Positions 26,189 to 37,262 of a DNA stretch of 64,000 bases are shown one piece after another. The notes under the pieces were generated by a model that saw nothing but the letters and a program-made list of their open reading frames with translations, was not told the DNA's origin and searched no databases. Within the stretch, counting starts at the first letter, position 1; each line of letters starts with the position of its first letter. A program made the translations under genes and the position numbers. This stretch comes from Coniella vitis (taxonomy: Eukaryota > Ascomycota > Sordariomycetes > Diaporthales > Schizoparmaceae): assembly GCA_011317545.1 (NCBI GenBank), contig WUJK01000007.1:1302001-1366000 (forward strand), read 5' to 3'.

Positions 26189-29100
26189 GTTTTATAGAGT
26201 TGACGAAGCGATCGTCGTGCAGTGGGTGTGTGCAAAGGAGCGATTGAGGAATGGCATTCTTCTCCCAGCTGGAGACTGCCGCGTACTTCTAAATAAAGAA
26301 GTGGAGGTTGTAGATGTGAGGGAAGTAGTAGAGGTATGCCCCAGGCCGGGCGTAGAAGGCAGAGCGGACTTGTATGTAGTGTACTATTACATGCCTTGCC
26401 AGGGAGTCGGTTCAAGAGTGGAGTTCATAGTGGCAGTGCATGCAGGCTATGACAGGGATACGTCGAATGTTGCGTGGAGAGAGAGAGAGCTCCAGGCCCA
26501 GAGCCTTTTGAAAAAATGCTAGGTCGTGGCAAAGGTGGAGCCATGCCAGGCGGCCTGGCAGGAGCTAGCTTGGCGCGAGTCTTGGGGTCTACTGGCTAGT
26601 TAGATATCCTGACAGCCTGATACTGTACTTGCCGCAGCTGGAGGTCGATAGTGTCCCGTATTTCCCATACAATTTTGCTGCAATGGAGTTGCTTGCGGAC
26701 TGACTGAATGGTTTGTGGCGTGGATGGCGTTGCAAGGCCAGTGACTTGGACGGCAATTGCTCTGGGGCTCATTAGCAGGGTGCATTTTAGGTACCTGCGT
26801 CCTCGTGATCCTACGCAAAAGGACATCATACGTGGATACATAGTACATCCAGGCTGCTGCAACGGACGAAGAAGGCGGGCGCTATTCGGGGCAGGTACGA
26901 GTTGCAGCAAGTTGAAAGTCTACTTTGGACGGAACAGGCATTACTATCATTTCATCTCCACTTCATCCACATGTCATCAGAGACGCTGCCCGTTGCCATC
27001 GCAACGCTCAGCACTCAGCCAGAGCAACACATCCAGGCTGCCTCATCGATCGCTCACTGAGGCCTCTCTCGTTCCCTCTTCTTTGCCCTCCCGAGCAAGA
27101 CGGCTCGACTCAGGACACCCACCATCACCGCCGCTGCCAAGAGACGTGGACCGTAGGGACGAGCCAGCGGCAATGCCAATGCGCGGCTGCCTCTGCGCTG
27201 CGCCATGACGGGGCGACAATGTCTTTATTGCGGGAGGCAGGGCATTCAATGCCGAGCGAGGCCAACCATGAAGCATTCCCTCTTGCGGCAAATAATGTCA
27301 GTGATGCCTAGAAACAGCTGGCTTTAGTCCACGTATTCCACATGTTAGGCTCTTCAAAGCCTCCAGGAACCTTACGGGAACGGTAGGGCGTAGAAGTCCA
27401 ACGGTGATGGAATAGCGCATCTGCAGCAAGCAGCGGTTCAGAGTATCTGAGGGGAATCCCCGCTCGGAGACTGAAACACAGTCTGCCCCATTGGTTTGTC
27501 GCTGCCGCAGTCCACTGTCTTGCCGCCCGATGCTACTCAGGCATGTACTACGTACCGCCGAGTATCCATTGGCGCTACTAAGGTACGTACCTAGGTACTT
27601 ATTATGGTCCAACAATTGTTAGTTACGTTGATTTCTATGTATGGGCGTCATCTTCTACATAGTATCGCGCCTCGACAATCACAACTACCCGCGCTACCAC
27701 CTTTCCTTACGTAGCTGCGTAGCAACAATAAGCTCAGGCACCGTCAGCGGGCAGCATCTGCCCACAATAACTCCTTTTCGCGAACGACGGCCCTTGCTGC
27801 AGCTTTGCAATCGCATCCGGCGACCCATTCAGTGACGTTGGCTTGACCGCCCTTCATCAAGGTTGGCACCGCACCGGAGCCCTCATCTCCGTCCGGGTGG
27901 AGATGGTGTGCTTGGCTTAACGCGCTACAATCAGACCTCTTGCCCCTTTGGCCCAGAGCCTCTTTCACGATGCCTATTCCAGCAACTGGCGTTTTATTTA
28001 CTGGAGCTGAGAGATTCGGAAACCATGCCTCGTTCTTCTTGGCTGGTTGCAACCTCCAGCCAGCCAACCAAGAAGCGGGTTTCTGTGACTTGGGCGCGAG
28101 GTATTGTGGGCTGCTGGCACCAGCTGGCGATAACTAGCGCACAAGATTGAGCAAAGCGAGGCAGAAGCCAGTTAACATCCATTGGAGTTGTATCCTGGAC
28201 GATATATTATCTGAGAGTTCTAGAATGCTTCGATGCCCCAGATGGACAGGTACGGTGTTGGACTGAAAGACCCGCTTCACGAACACCGTGCCCCTGCTGC
28301 ATCTTCATGACCAGACATTGACAATTCACGTGTGTTTCTGCCAACAAATGAAAACCCTTGGTGTAGTGGCATTAATCGATTGTGTTTTTGGCTCTGGAAT
28401 GAAACTAGCAACACTGACGATTCATCATAGGGCTCCAAGCCATCCAACACAACATCGCAAGGATGCACAAAGAGCCAGATCCATTTCCGTATTGCATTTG
28501 CACAATCACAAGTTCTTCCGACAGCGAAATTGGCCAGGCATAATCGGACTTGTTCGTCCGACAATACAGACAATGCGCGTTATTAAAGTGGCTTGTCATT
28601 ATCCCATCACCATTACCGCTCAAACCTACATAAAGGCCAAGAGAACTAACTAGTACTATGTAGTAATGCGTCGCTCCATGCTTGTGGCCGAGCAAAGTTT
28701 GAACACTCTTACGGCGACGGTGGCTCGTCTAGCAGCTTGGCGCAATGAAAGACGGGTGGACAATCGTTATATGGATCAACAACACCAGTGTCCGGTTGAC
28801 GCTGCAAGCACGTGCGGATATTGAGGCTGTGCAGACAACAGACTCCTCCCATCGCCGGAGTGGCTGCTTGGCAAAGTTCACAAGTTTCCGGTACGCAAGT
28901 AGCGATTTCACGTGAAGTAGTTGAGGCAACATGCGCTTATCATTGTCCCACCAAGCGGAGCTGGATGATGGAATATTTGCCTTCCCCCAACAAGAATTTT
29001 GTGAGGTACAAACATATATCTGCTATCTTGCCGAGGTGCCGTTTGGCAACCCCCTCACTGCACAGCCACCACAAGCGCACATTGTTTGTCGAACCTAAGT

Positions 29101-29668
29101 CTTATTCGGATCGCATCACCGATTCTATGTCGGCCCGGTTCACAATCACGGACAACACAAGTCTCGGCCTTCCATATTAGGCAATTTTGATACTGACCCC
29201 AGGCTGCCAAGTTGCTGCTTGGCCTGCGTATCACATGGCGGCGATATAGGGGTTCAAGCAGCTTCCTCTGATGATACCAACAACCCAAGGCCCACTGACT
29301 AAAGGCGCCGTGATGAGAACCTCCCCAGGGCTTTCGACACATGATAATACGGCGTCATGCCAGAGTGTCAGCTCGACAAGGACTCACAGCCTCCACGACG
29401 GCACTCTGTCCTCTCGAAAAAGTCTGTTTAATCAGACGTATGAGATGCTCAGCCTCCTTTGTGTTGCTGGACCAGCCTATACTGTGGTATGTACCATAAT
29501 AGCGTCTTGGATCCGACAGGCACTGCCACGGATCAACAGTCAGGATCCTAGCTGCTTTGGTGTCTGGGGCCGAGCGTGTCCGACAGAAACGCACACACAA
29601 CACTGGTCATAGACCCCAGTTTCAAAACGCACGTACGTGGGACGTGTGAATAAACTGTGTGCGTCTTC
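26189..29668. other. 3.5-kb intergenic region
   Basis: I see no supported gene. It contains the PMC1 promoter at the left and the 3' flank of the SurE/TTL gene at the right. Three TACATAGTA 9-mers (26837, 27656, 28654) and a GTACGTACCTAGGTAC patch (27583-27598) are present. Candidate frames such as 26708-27208 (+) look like chance. Confidence 0.55.
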
Positions 29669-32600
29669 CTACCTTCTGCCCAGATCAAGCTTCCTTACCA
29701 ACACCATCTTCTCATCCTTTGCGTCGCCATCTGGCATGAGACCCGCCCATTCACCCACTGTACAGCGGAGAACACCCTTCCAGAATTCAGTCACAACTGT
29801 CTCCTTGAGATCATCTCCAGTCTGCTTGAAATCTGGGAATGCGTTCACCTCAAGCAGCCAAGGCGTTCCATCAGCGTCAACCAAGAAATCCAGACCGTAG
29901 ACTTCGAATGCAAAGGGCAGCGGCTGAAAGTGTATCATCATGCCACGCGCCGCAGCCTCAAAGATCTCACCGCTAATCTCACAGATACTGGCAAAAATAG
30001 ACTGCTGGAGATCTGCAGCCATGTCAAGTGCCCAGAAGCGCTGCACCGAGAGAGCATCCGCCCGCTCACCTTGCAGGCACGTATTGGTCAGGTGTGCGTC
30101 TAGGAAATCCTGGCTATTGTTGATGCTTTCTTCATCGTCCCCGAAAGTAGAAGGAGTCTCCCAAGGAGCTGTATAGGGTCTTGCCGCAAACAGAGCGAGC
30201 ATCTCGCGACACACGTAGACACGCATGGCGCCTGCACAGAGAACATACGTCCGAATATGGAACTTGCGGTTGTTACAGCTTGGAAGCAGCAGTGGCGGGT
30301 GGATGTAGGGCTGAGCGACAAAGTGGCGCAAATGCGAGGTCGTGATGTAGTCCTTGTCCTCTTCATCCGCCTTGACCGTAGCAGCCTCGTCGTTATGGGA
30401 TCCGTCATCTTCTTCATCCGAAGAAGGCTCATCTTCTTCCCACTGGTCAAAAATGCCTTGCAGCTGGTCCATGCTCGAAAAGAGGCGGATTCCCTGGCCA
30501 CGATCACTCATGCTTGGCTTTAGAATCCACCACTCCTTTTCCTTCTGGGCACCGGATGCCCTTTGACCCGAGACAGTCTGCTGCTGTGCAGTATTGTCGC
30601 CATCGTTGTAACCCTGTGCTCCCTCGCCGCTGGCCTTTACAGCCTCGACCGCCACGGAGGACGCCTCCATCTGCGCCTCTTCTTCATCGTCATCGTCTCG
30701 GTCTAGCTCCTCGTTTCTCTCCATGCTAGAGCGCAGATCCCACGCCTCAACGAGCGCGTCGTCCAGAAACTCGGCATAATCAACTTCAAAGGCCTCTGCG
30801 CGCTTCACGTGGTTTCGCAGCGGCGAGTCAGGGTGTTTGGCCACCCAGTGGTCGACCGTCGTCGAGAGGAAATGTTTGCGGATCAGGGCTTTGCGGATGA
30901 CATAGCTGTTGATGAGCGAAGTGGACGGGTTGGACATGGCGTAGTCAAAGTCGAGAGACTCGTAAGCACGAATTTGCAACAATTTTTTACTACTGGGTAT
31001 TCCAGTGGCGGCGTTGTCCGTGAGTGTAGTGGAAGAGCTGAAGTTCGGGGAAAGAAGACGGAGGCGAGCGGCGGGGATAAGAGCTTGGAGGGCGCTGAGG
31101 ATGATGGGTTGGACGTAAGCGTCTTCGTAGTCAACTATTGCGTAGATGATATCGTTGTTCCGAATCTCTGCTGATGATGGCCTGGCAGCAAGTGTTGTTG
31201 TTGGTGGCGGTGGTAGTGGTCCTGTTGAATCCTCTTGGCTGTCCCTGTATGTACGCCGTGATGGTCGTGAGAAAATTATTCTTTACAAATTTCTGAAGGC
31301 AAGTAGGAAGAAGAGCAGAGAGCAAAAAGACTGTGTGCACCGTTGGTCTATTTCTAGAACTGCTTCTATCACTCCGACTCCCCTAAAACTGGCTTTGCTC
31401 TGGCTGTGCTCTCTGCTTCATCAACAAAGACGACACCAGCCTGACTGGGCATGTCTGCGCTCAAATCTTTTGACACGATGTATATATGATATATACAGGA
31501 CCAACATAATTTGCAAAGAAATGCGGCAAATTGTAAAGGTCCAAGTCAAATCCAGAAGTATCAAAAACATTAATGCTTGGATGCGCTCGGGCTTGTTTCA
31601 CTCACAACTTCAACTCCTGCTCGTGTAGGTCCGTCGCCGCGTGCCAGAAGTTGGCCTTGAGAGGCGTGATACTAGATAGAGGGATGTTGCGTCAGCCTCA
31701 GTCGATCTTTGCAATGGAAAACAGAAGACGAGGGAAAGAGGGGAATGGTCGAGTGGAAACCCACCTCGTCTTGCCAGCCCTCACTACCTGGCCATCAACA
31801 TGCTCGGGCGCTTCACCAGTCGACTTCATGACATCGCCCAACTGCGGGGCCCACTTGAAATGCCTATGCTCGTGACCGCCGCTTCCCGCCTCACCATTCT
31901 CGCCCTTCTTCGATCCAGCAGCGGCAATATGCCCATTCGCCTGCTCCTCAGCACGCCGTATCCGCTCTTCTTCCTCATCCCCATCCTCACCAGCCTCAGC
32001 CTCGACCGCCTCAAACGCACACAACCCAGGCGTCCAATAATTCTGCAACATTGGCGCAAACACTGTCTTGGCTTGCTCGACGCCCTCCACTAGCGGCACA
32101 TTGACACTATACACATCCACAGCCTCACCAGCAGGCCATTGCTTTGCCAGTGCCTCAATCACCTTGACACTGTGCCTGCTTGCGCCAGCCACAATCTCCG
32201 GATCGTGGTTACGCGAGAAGAACGCATACGAAAGGGCGATCGCACGTTTACCACACGCAGCGGCCTCGAGCGCGCCGCCTAGAGTGCCCGACGAGAGGGC
32301 AAACACGGCTGTCGTATTGCGGCCGTAGTTGGGACCCGAGACGACAAGGTCAATGGGACCCTTGGAGGCGAAGTAGTGATAGAGGCCGATTTGCACGCAC
32401 GAGGCCGGGGTGCCGTCAACAAGAACCCATTCCTCGACGGAGCTGGAGGGTGAAGGACGCGCGTGCGTGCTCCCATGGGCATGGGGGTCGTCTGCGGGAC
32501 CGAGGCCGGCGGGGAGGGAAGTCGAAGACGGAGACGTGGAGGACAGAGGAGGAGGTCGGTAATAGACAGGCTTGACAGTTTGGCCGATCATGTGGGCTTT

Positions 32601-32741
32601 TCCAATCCAGCTGCGCTGTGTGTGCGGGAGACAGACGCTGACGGTGTGACCGGCGGCTTGCAGCTCGCGGATGAGCGAGTGCACGTATGGCGAGGAATGT
32701 GGCGACGGAGGGCCGTCGTCGTTGGTAACGAGGATGTGCAT
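29669..32741 (-). CDS. PBY1: SurE nucleotidase / tubulin-tyrosine ligase fusion (Pby1-like)
   Basis: Proposed model: exons 31765-32741, 31606-31671 and 29669-31181, giving 851 aa. The first half is a SurE 5'/3'-nucleotidase/phosphatase domain: TNDDGP at 6-11 with metal ligands D8 and D9, then SGPNYGRN. It ends in a conserved-looking SITPLKANFWHA tail. The second half is a tubulin-tyrosine-ligase (ATP-grasp) domain: WILKPSMSDRGQG, RKFHIRTYVL and LLEVNAFPDF. Yeast Pby1 (a P-body-associated protein) has the same SurE-TTL order. The TTL frame is open from 31282, but its first in-frame ATG lies inside the domain, so it needs an upstream exon. The donor TT|GTGAGT at 31605 and acceptor TGCCAG|G at 31182 join in phase, with a 424-nt intron. 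If that intron is retained, translation stops at TGA 31602-31604, giving a 348-aa SurE protein alone. The SurE and TTL calls are certain; the fusion is inferred. Confidence 0.8.
31182..31605 (-). other. Proposed 424-nt intron whose donor overlaps a stop codon
   Basis: The donor GTGAGT starts one base before the in-frame TGA that would end the SurE frame (TTG TGA GTG). Splicing removes the stop and enters the TTL frame in phase 2. The length is several times that of most other introns in the window. I do not see a strong branch-site consensus near the acceptor. Confidence 0.55.
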
Positions 32742-33718
32742 TTTAATTGTCGTGGTGTTGCGAAGGACAGACGGAACAAAGATAGGAATTAAGATCGTCA
32801 GGCGATTGGGATCTGCCGCCTGTGTCAATTTCGCTCGACGGGGAAATATACAAGTAGTGACCAATGCTGTCTAATCACAAAGTCTGGGCCTGGCAATGTC
32901 AAGGTTGGTGACGGAGGAGAAAAACCCAAGGGGTGCCTGCCGTTATTGGGTGCGAGGATATTGCGGGGGAGGGGCTGTCGTCATGCCGGCCGGGGTGAAC
33001 GACATCTGCACTATTGACTTAACATCCACCATTCAGTGACCGCGTCTTGTTTGCACTGTTCAACGTCTAGATAGTACCAAGGTGCTGTTAAACCTCCTGT
33101 TGCTTACAAGAGCTACAAAACCACTCCACAAACGCCATAATGCACCTGACCATAAGTTTTGGATGCTCGCGCGAATTGCAATATAAAGAGTTCATTTGCC
33201 CAGCCTGCAGAATTATCTGAATCGCCCTAATCCTGACATACTTTGTCTTGTATGGGAACCCAACTCCAAGACGCCATGCCTTTTGTTTGCCCTGATGAAT
33301 GCCATGTTGCGCAGTAGAGCCTCTACTACTACGCAGGCGCCAATAAAGGCACTGTCCGTCTCGTGAGCACCTGTAACCATGCCGACACCGATACTATGAA
33401 TCAAATAAAAATAAAGACAAAAGGTAAAGGAAATGCGAAAGAACGTGCAAGTCAGAAACTCCATAAAAGCCACTAGAAAATCATATCCCAGTGCGGCAGG
33501 GTAGCCCTCATCAAGCCCGCCCGCAAATCCAGACAAATCACCAATTGCATGCTTTCGTTGCATTGCACACTTTAATACCGAGCGTTGTTGATTTCACTCG
33601 ATCTTGGTTCCTCTGGAGACACTCCGTATGGCGCCACCATTGATTAGTTTGCGCATTGCGGCCAGCAAATTGAGCCTTAAAAAGGAAAAAGAAACAGAAA
33701 CTGCCAAGAACGCGAAGC
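32742..33718. other. Intergenic, promoter of SurE/TTL gene
   Basis: The left part is the SurE/TTL promoter and the right part the 3' flank of the next gene. A 116-codon open frame (33213-33563, minus) with a hydrophobic centre lies here but is not supported by splice or homology evidence. Confidence 0.5.
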
Positions 33719-35113
33719 TTAGATTTTGGTTCGCTTTGGCGCAGTCTCCTTGGCAAAAGGCTCGCCAGCGCGCTTGACACCCTGTGCAGCAGTGCCTGGA
33801 CTGCTCTTGGTTCGCTGCCAACCATCGAAGGGACTTCGTCCGCTAACACGCCTGCCTTTGACCTTGGCTGGAGTAGGCTCCTCGATGATTATCTTCTTGG
33901 ACCGCGTCGTTCGAGCAGTGGATGGAGGTGAGGCGGGGGCGAATTTGGGTGCTTTGGGTGTGTCAACCTTGTCCACGACGGCCTTGGTAGGAGTTGCGAC
34001 TTCTGCGACTTGCTCCTCTTCAATATCCGTCTCGGCTTCCTCCTCGGCAATCAGCTCATTCTCTTTGGTGGTTTTGCTGGAAGGGAAGAGCAAGCGAGGC
34101 TTCACGGTAGGACGAGAAGATGCTTCGCCATCGGTGAATTTCCTAAAGACCTTCTTGCCACGACTAAGAAAACAACCAAAGTCAGCACGACGCGTCACAG
34201 TAAGGGTGGGATGATCAGGTGCCAGAACCTACAAAACGTAAAGTACTCCGTCATCACGGCTCAGATTGGCCTCAATAATTTCCTTTTCAACAGTGGCGTT
34301 CTTTTTGTTACGCGCACTGCGACGAACAGGGACAGCCGACGCTGCAATGCCAGAGTCGCCGTAGAATGGGTTGTCGGCGCTGTTATCAATCTGAGGCAGA
34401 CGATTCTCCGAATCGGTGAAGATCTCAATGGGCGCCTCGTCATCAAGAATCTCAAACCTGTCCTGCAAGATGCGGTTATCGCGTTTGGTGGTTGGCTTCC
34501 TCGGGCTCTGCTGAGGCTTTTGCTGCTGCTTATTGAAGAGGGTTCGGGCGATGGCGGTGACATCCTTTTCGCTCTGCTTCGAATGCTTGCTTGCGGGAGT
34601 CTTGGCTGGAGTGGGAAGAGCGGCGGCAACGGAGCGTCCAAGATGAGATTCTGATGAGATCTGGGGCTGGCCAAGGATGGCAGCTGCATTATCAATGCTC
34701 TCCATAGCCAAGGAGCCAGAAACACTACGCAGTGCCGATGCTGATTGGCGCTGCTTTTGAGGGGATGTTGCGGGAGGAGACGCCATTGTGTCGATCTGAG
34801 GACGCGATAGTCGCGCCGATGAAGACGGGCCGGATGTGCGTGGAGTAGAGCGGAGATGAGATGGTCGGGCAGTGCGTCCAGACGAGTGTGGTGAAGGTGT
34901 GCGAGCGTGAGACTGAGTGTGAGAACTAGTAGTGGTAGTAGTGGTAGTAGTGATAGTGATGGCACGCGACGAGATACGTGCGGATTTGCGAGGTGCGGGT
35001 GAGTAAGGTTCCCAGTTGTCGCCAAAGCCGCCTAAACGGGGAGTGGGCGGGGTATTGATAGAAGCTGGCGACGCAGCGTGGGTTGGGGTGGTAGCAACAA
35101 ATGTTGTTGCCAT
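33719..35113 (-). CDS. Conserved fungal protein, probably nuclear, function unknown
   Basis: Two exons (34233-35113 and 33719-34163, intron 69 nt) give 441 aa. The intron interrupts a compact block reading GVLYVFRGKKVFRKFTDG, which is the best-ordered part. The N-terminus has a TPPTPRLGGFGDNWEPYSP motif followed by APRKSARIS, then about 150 Ser/Thr/Pro-rich residues with many SP/TP sites. The middle holds DNRILQDRFEILDDEAPIEIFTDSENRLPQIDNSADNPFYG. The C-terminus is basic and proline-rich (VKGRRVSGRSPFDGW, PKRTK). Clustered basic patches and proline-directed phosphosites suggest a nuclear, cell-cycle-regulated protein. It shares a divergent promoter with DUO1. I remember this block pattern from fungal hypothetical proteins but cannot name a function. 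ATG 35113 is the first ATG in frame. Confidence 0.85.
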
Positions 35114-36291
35114 CTTGTCAAAGCTGCTGCGCGACAGCAGAAGCCAGACAGGGGAAGAGAGTTGCGTCGAAGATGTGAATTGGCAGTCGGTTGTGTCGAG
35201 GCCGAACAAAGGAAAATAAGCCGGTTAGTGAGTCGAGTTGTGGCTCCTGATCCCCAGCAATCGCACGCAGCTAAGCCTGAAATAAATGAAAGAAATAAGG
35301 AGAAAGAGGAATACAATTTGCAATTCGCAGGATAGAGTGAACAGCTACCAAAGGTTAGACGTTGGAGAATTTGAGACGAGCTGCAAAGCGCGGTGGGAGA
35401 CGCGGTAATTGATAGTTGCAAAGTGGGCGCAAACAAATCAAGGGAGAGCGGGTTGGTGATGGATTGATGATGGTGTGGAAATTGAAAGGGAGAGAGCAAC
35501 GGGGGCCGTCAGGGTTTGGGTTGGGCTGGGTTGCGTACCGGTTATGAGGAATTGGAGCTTGGCCTGCTTGGTCCATAAGTCTTTGGTTTCCGCTGCGGAA
35601 CGACAGTGTGCGCTGTTGCTTTCTACCGCACAGACCACGTGTGGAGCCCCAGAAGCAAGTACGCATGTACCTCAAGCAAGCCAAAACCAGATATCAGTAC
35701 TTTATACCGTTCACCTCACAGAAGATCCTTCAACCAGAAATCGCATCAACGACCAAGCAACAGAGGCATTTAGTTTTCTTGTTCAATGTTACCCCCACCC
35801 TTTATCACTCTACAGTCTATAAACGCCTCGTTTCCATTGCGCTCACAGGACACTTCAACCCGACAATGAAGAGAAGCCCCTAAAACAGAAGGGGCTGGTG
35901 CTGGGCTGCAACTGTCCATCTTTCTACAGGCGGGGTGGGCCCTGATTGGTCAGAGCACCTGTACCTCAAAAGCCCAATTTTGACTGGATCCTGCAAAGTC
36001 CCACATACCCTTGCTGACGCGCTACGCGTCAAGACGCGTCAGTCATGCCTTCAAAAAATCAACATTGTTTTGCCGATTACTAACGCAACAAGTCCCCTAA
36101 CAAAGTCTAAAGCACCAAAGCAATCCAGCGAACGCCCACTACAGACGACGTCATACTGTGCATCGTACCCCTGATCTACCTAGGTAGGCACATACACATA
36201 GCACATCTTTGCATGCCAACTCTCTGCTCACTCGCTCACTTGAACGTCAATTAGATCCATCCCAAGTCACCTTTCGCACAACCAATCTGGC
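35114..36291. other. Divergent promoter region, unknown protein / DUO1
   Basis: 1.18 kb shared by two genes pointing outward. It contains a tight set of cell-cycle-box-like sites at 36016-36039. No coding sequence is supported. Confidence 0.65.
36016..36039. promoter_or_regulatory. Paired MluI cell-cycle boxes (ACGCGT)
   Basis: ACGCGT occurs at 36024-36029 and 36034-36039, both followed by CA, preceded by a partial box GACGCG at 36016-36021. ACGCGT is the core site of the MBF (Mbp1-Swi6) G1/S factor in ascomycetes. The site is 253 nt upstream of the DUO1 start and about 900 nt from the divergent gene. Confidence 0.55.
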
Positions 36292-37096
36292 ATGGCTGAC
36301 GACCAGGTTGATCCGTCGGAGCTCTTCTCCTCTCCGATCAAGCCTAGCGATCTGCCACTCAAGACCTCAAAGACGCCAACGCCAAGCAGCGCCGCTCGCC
36401 AAACCAGAGACCGAGAAGGCAAGGAGCCCTTCGATGCAGAAGAAGTGCGCGAAGCCGCCCTGCGCCAAGAGCTAGGAGGAGTGCGCAATATCAATGAGGT
36501 CATTGAGGGCGTCATTGGCACGCTGGAAAAGGCCAAGGGGAACATGGGGGTATGTACTCGTGAATTTGTTGCAAGACTCTCTGACACACGATCGCGTAGC
36601 GAGCGTTGCCGCTAACATCAATCCATTGCAGAGCGTTTCTCAGACCGTTAACAATGCTTCGAGTCTCCTCAACACATGGACCCGCATCCTCTCCCAAACA
36701 GAACACAACCAGCGGCTCATCCTGAACAAGGAGTGGAATGGCGCATCGCGTGACCTCGAGGCAATCGAGGAGCAGAAAGTCGCCGAAGAGCAGGCTGCAC
36801 AGCGCAAAGCCGAGGAGGACGAGCGCAGACGCGAGGAACTTCGACGGAGGGCTGAGGAACAGGAACTAGCTCGCTTAGCTGGCACATCGGTGTCGAGTCG
36901 TGGCCGTGGAGTGGCAGGCACACGGCGCACGCGCGCGACTAGAGGTCGAGGGCGTGGGATACCAAGAGGCGGAACCTCGACTGCGAACTCGAGCACGATA
37001 AGTTCGGCCTCTCGTGCCGGATCTCAGATAGGACGGGGATTCGGCGCAGGGCGAACGACGCGTGGAACGAGGACAACAGGTCGGAATGTGCGGTGA
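36292..37096 (+). CDS. DUO1: DASH complex subunit Duo1
   Basis: Two exons (36292-36549 and 36632-37096, intron 82 nt) give 240 aa, the usual size of filamentous-fungal Duo1. The conserved core spans the intron: RQELGGVRNINEVIEGVIG ahead of it and SVSQTVNNASSLLNTWTRI then SQTEHNQRLILNKEW after it. A long Glu/Arg-rich helix follows (about 150-185), predicted coiled coil. The tail is Arg/Gly-rich (RGRGRG repeats), basic and disordered. Duo1 belongs to the ring-forming DASH/Dam1 complex, which couples kinetochores to spindle microtubule plus ends. The gene converges with RNH202 (166 nt between stop codons), and its upstream region carries paired ACGCGT boxes. Confidence 0.95.
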
Positions 37097-37262
37097 ATGA
37101 TTGAGCAGTGTGAGCGTTGCTGGCTTGTTTCTCATCTCTTTCTTGTCTTTGCGACGCTTTCAACCATGCATTCTATGCAAATATGTAACCAATGATACCC
37201 CTTTTCGGACAAAAGCTTGACCGACCATCGAACAGGGCACGCCATGTTATACAAAAACACAA

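Noticed and set aside
26837..28662. TACATAGTA copies considered as terminal repeats of a MITE
   Set aside because: No matching inverted ends with target-site duplications enclose a common internal sequence; copies differ fully beyond about 11 bp.
33213..33563. 116-codon minus-strand frame with a hydrophobic middle
   Set aside because: It lies just downstream of another minus-strand gene, probably in its 3' UTR. I recognise no family and see no promoter. It is kept only as a weak candidate.
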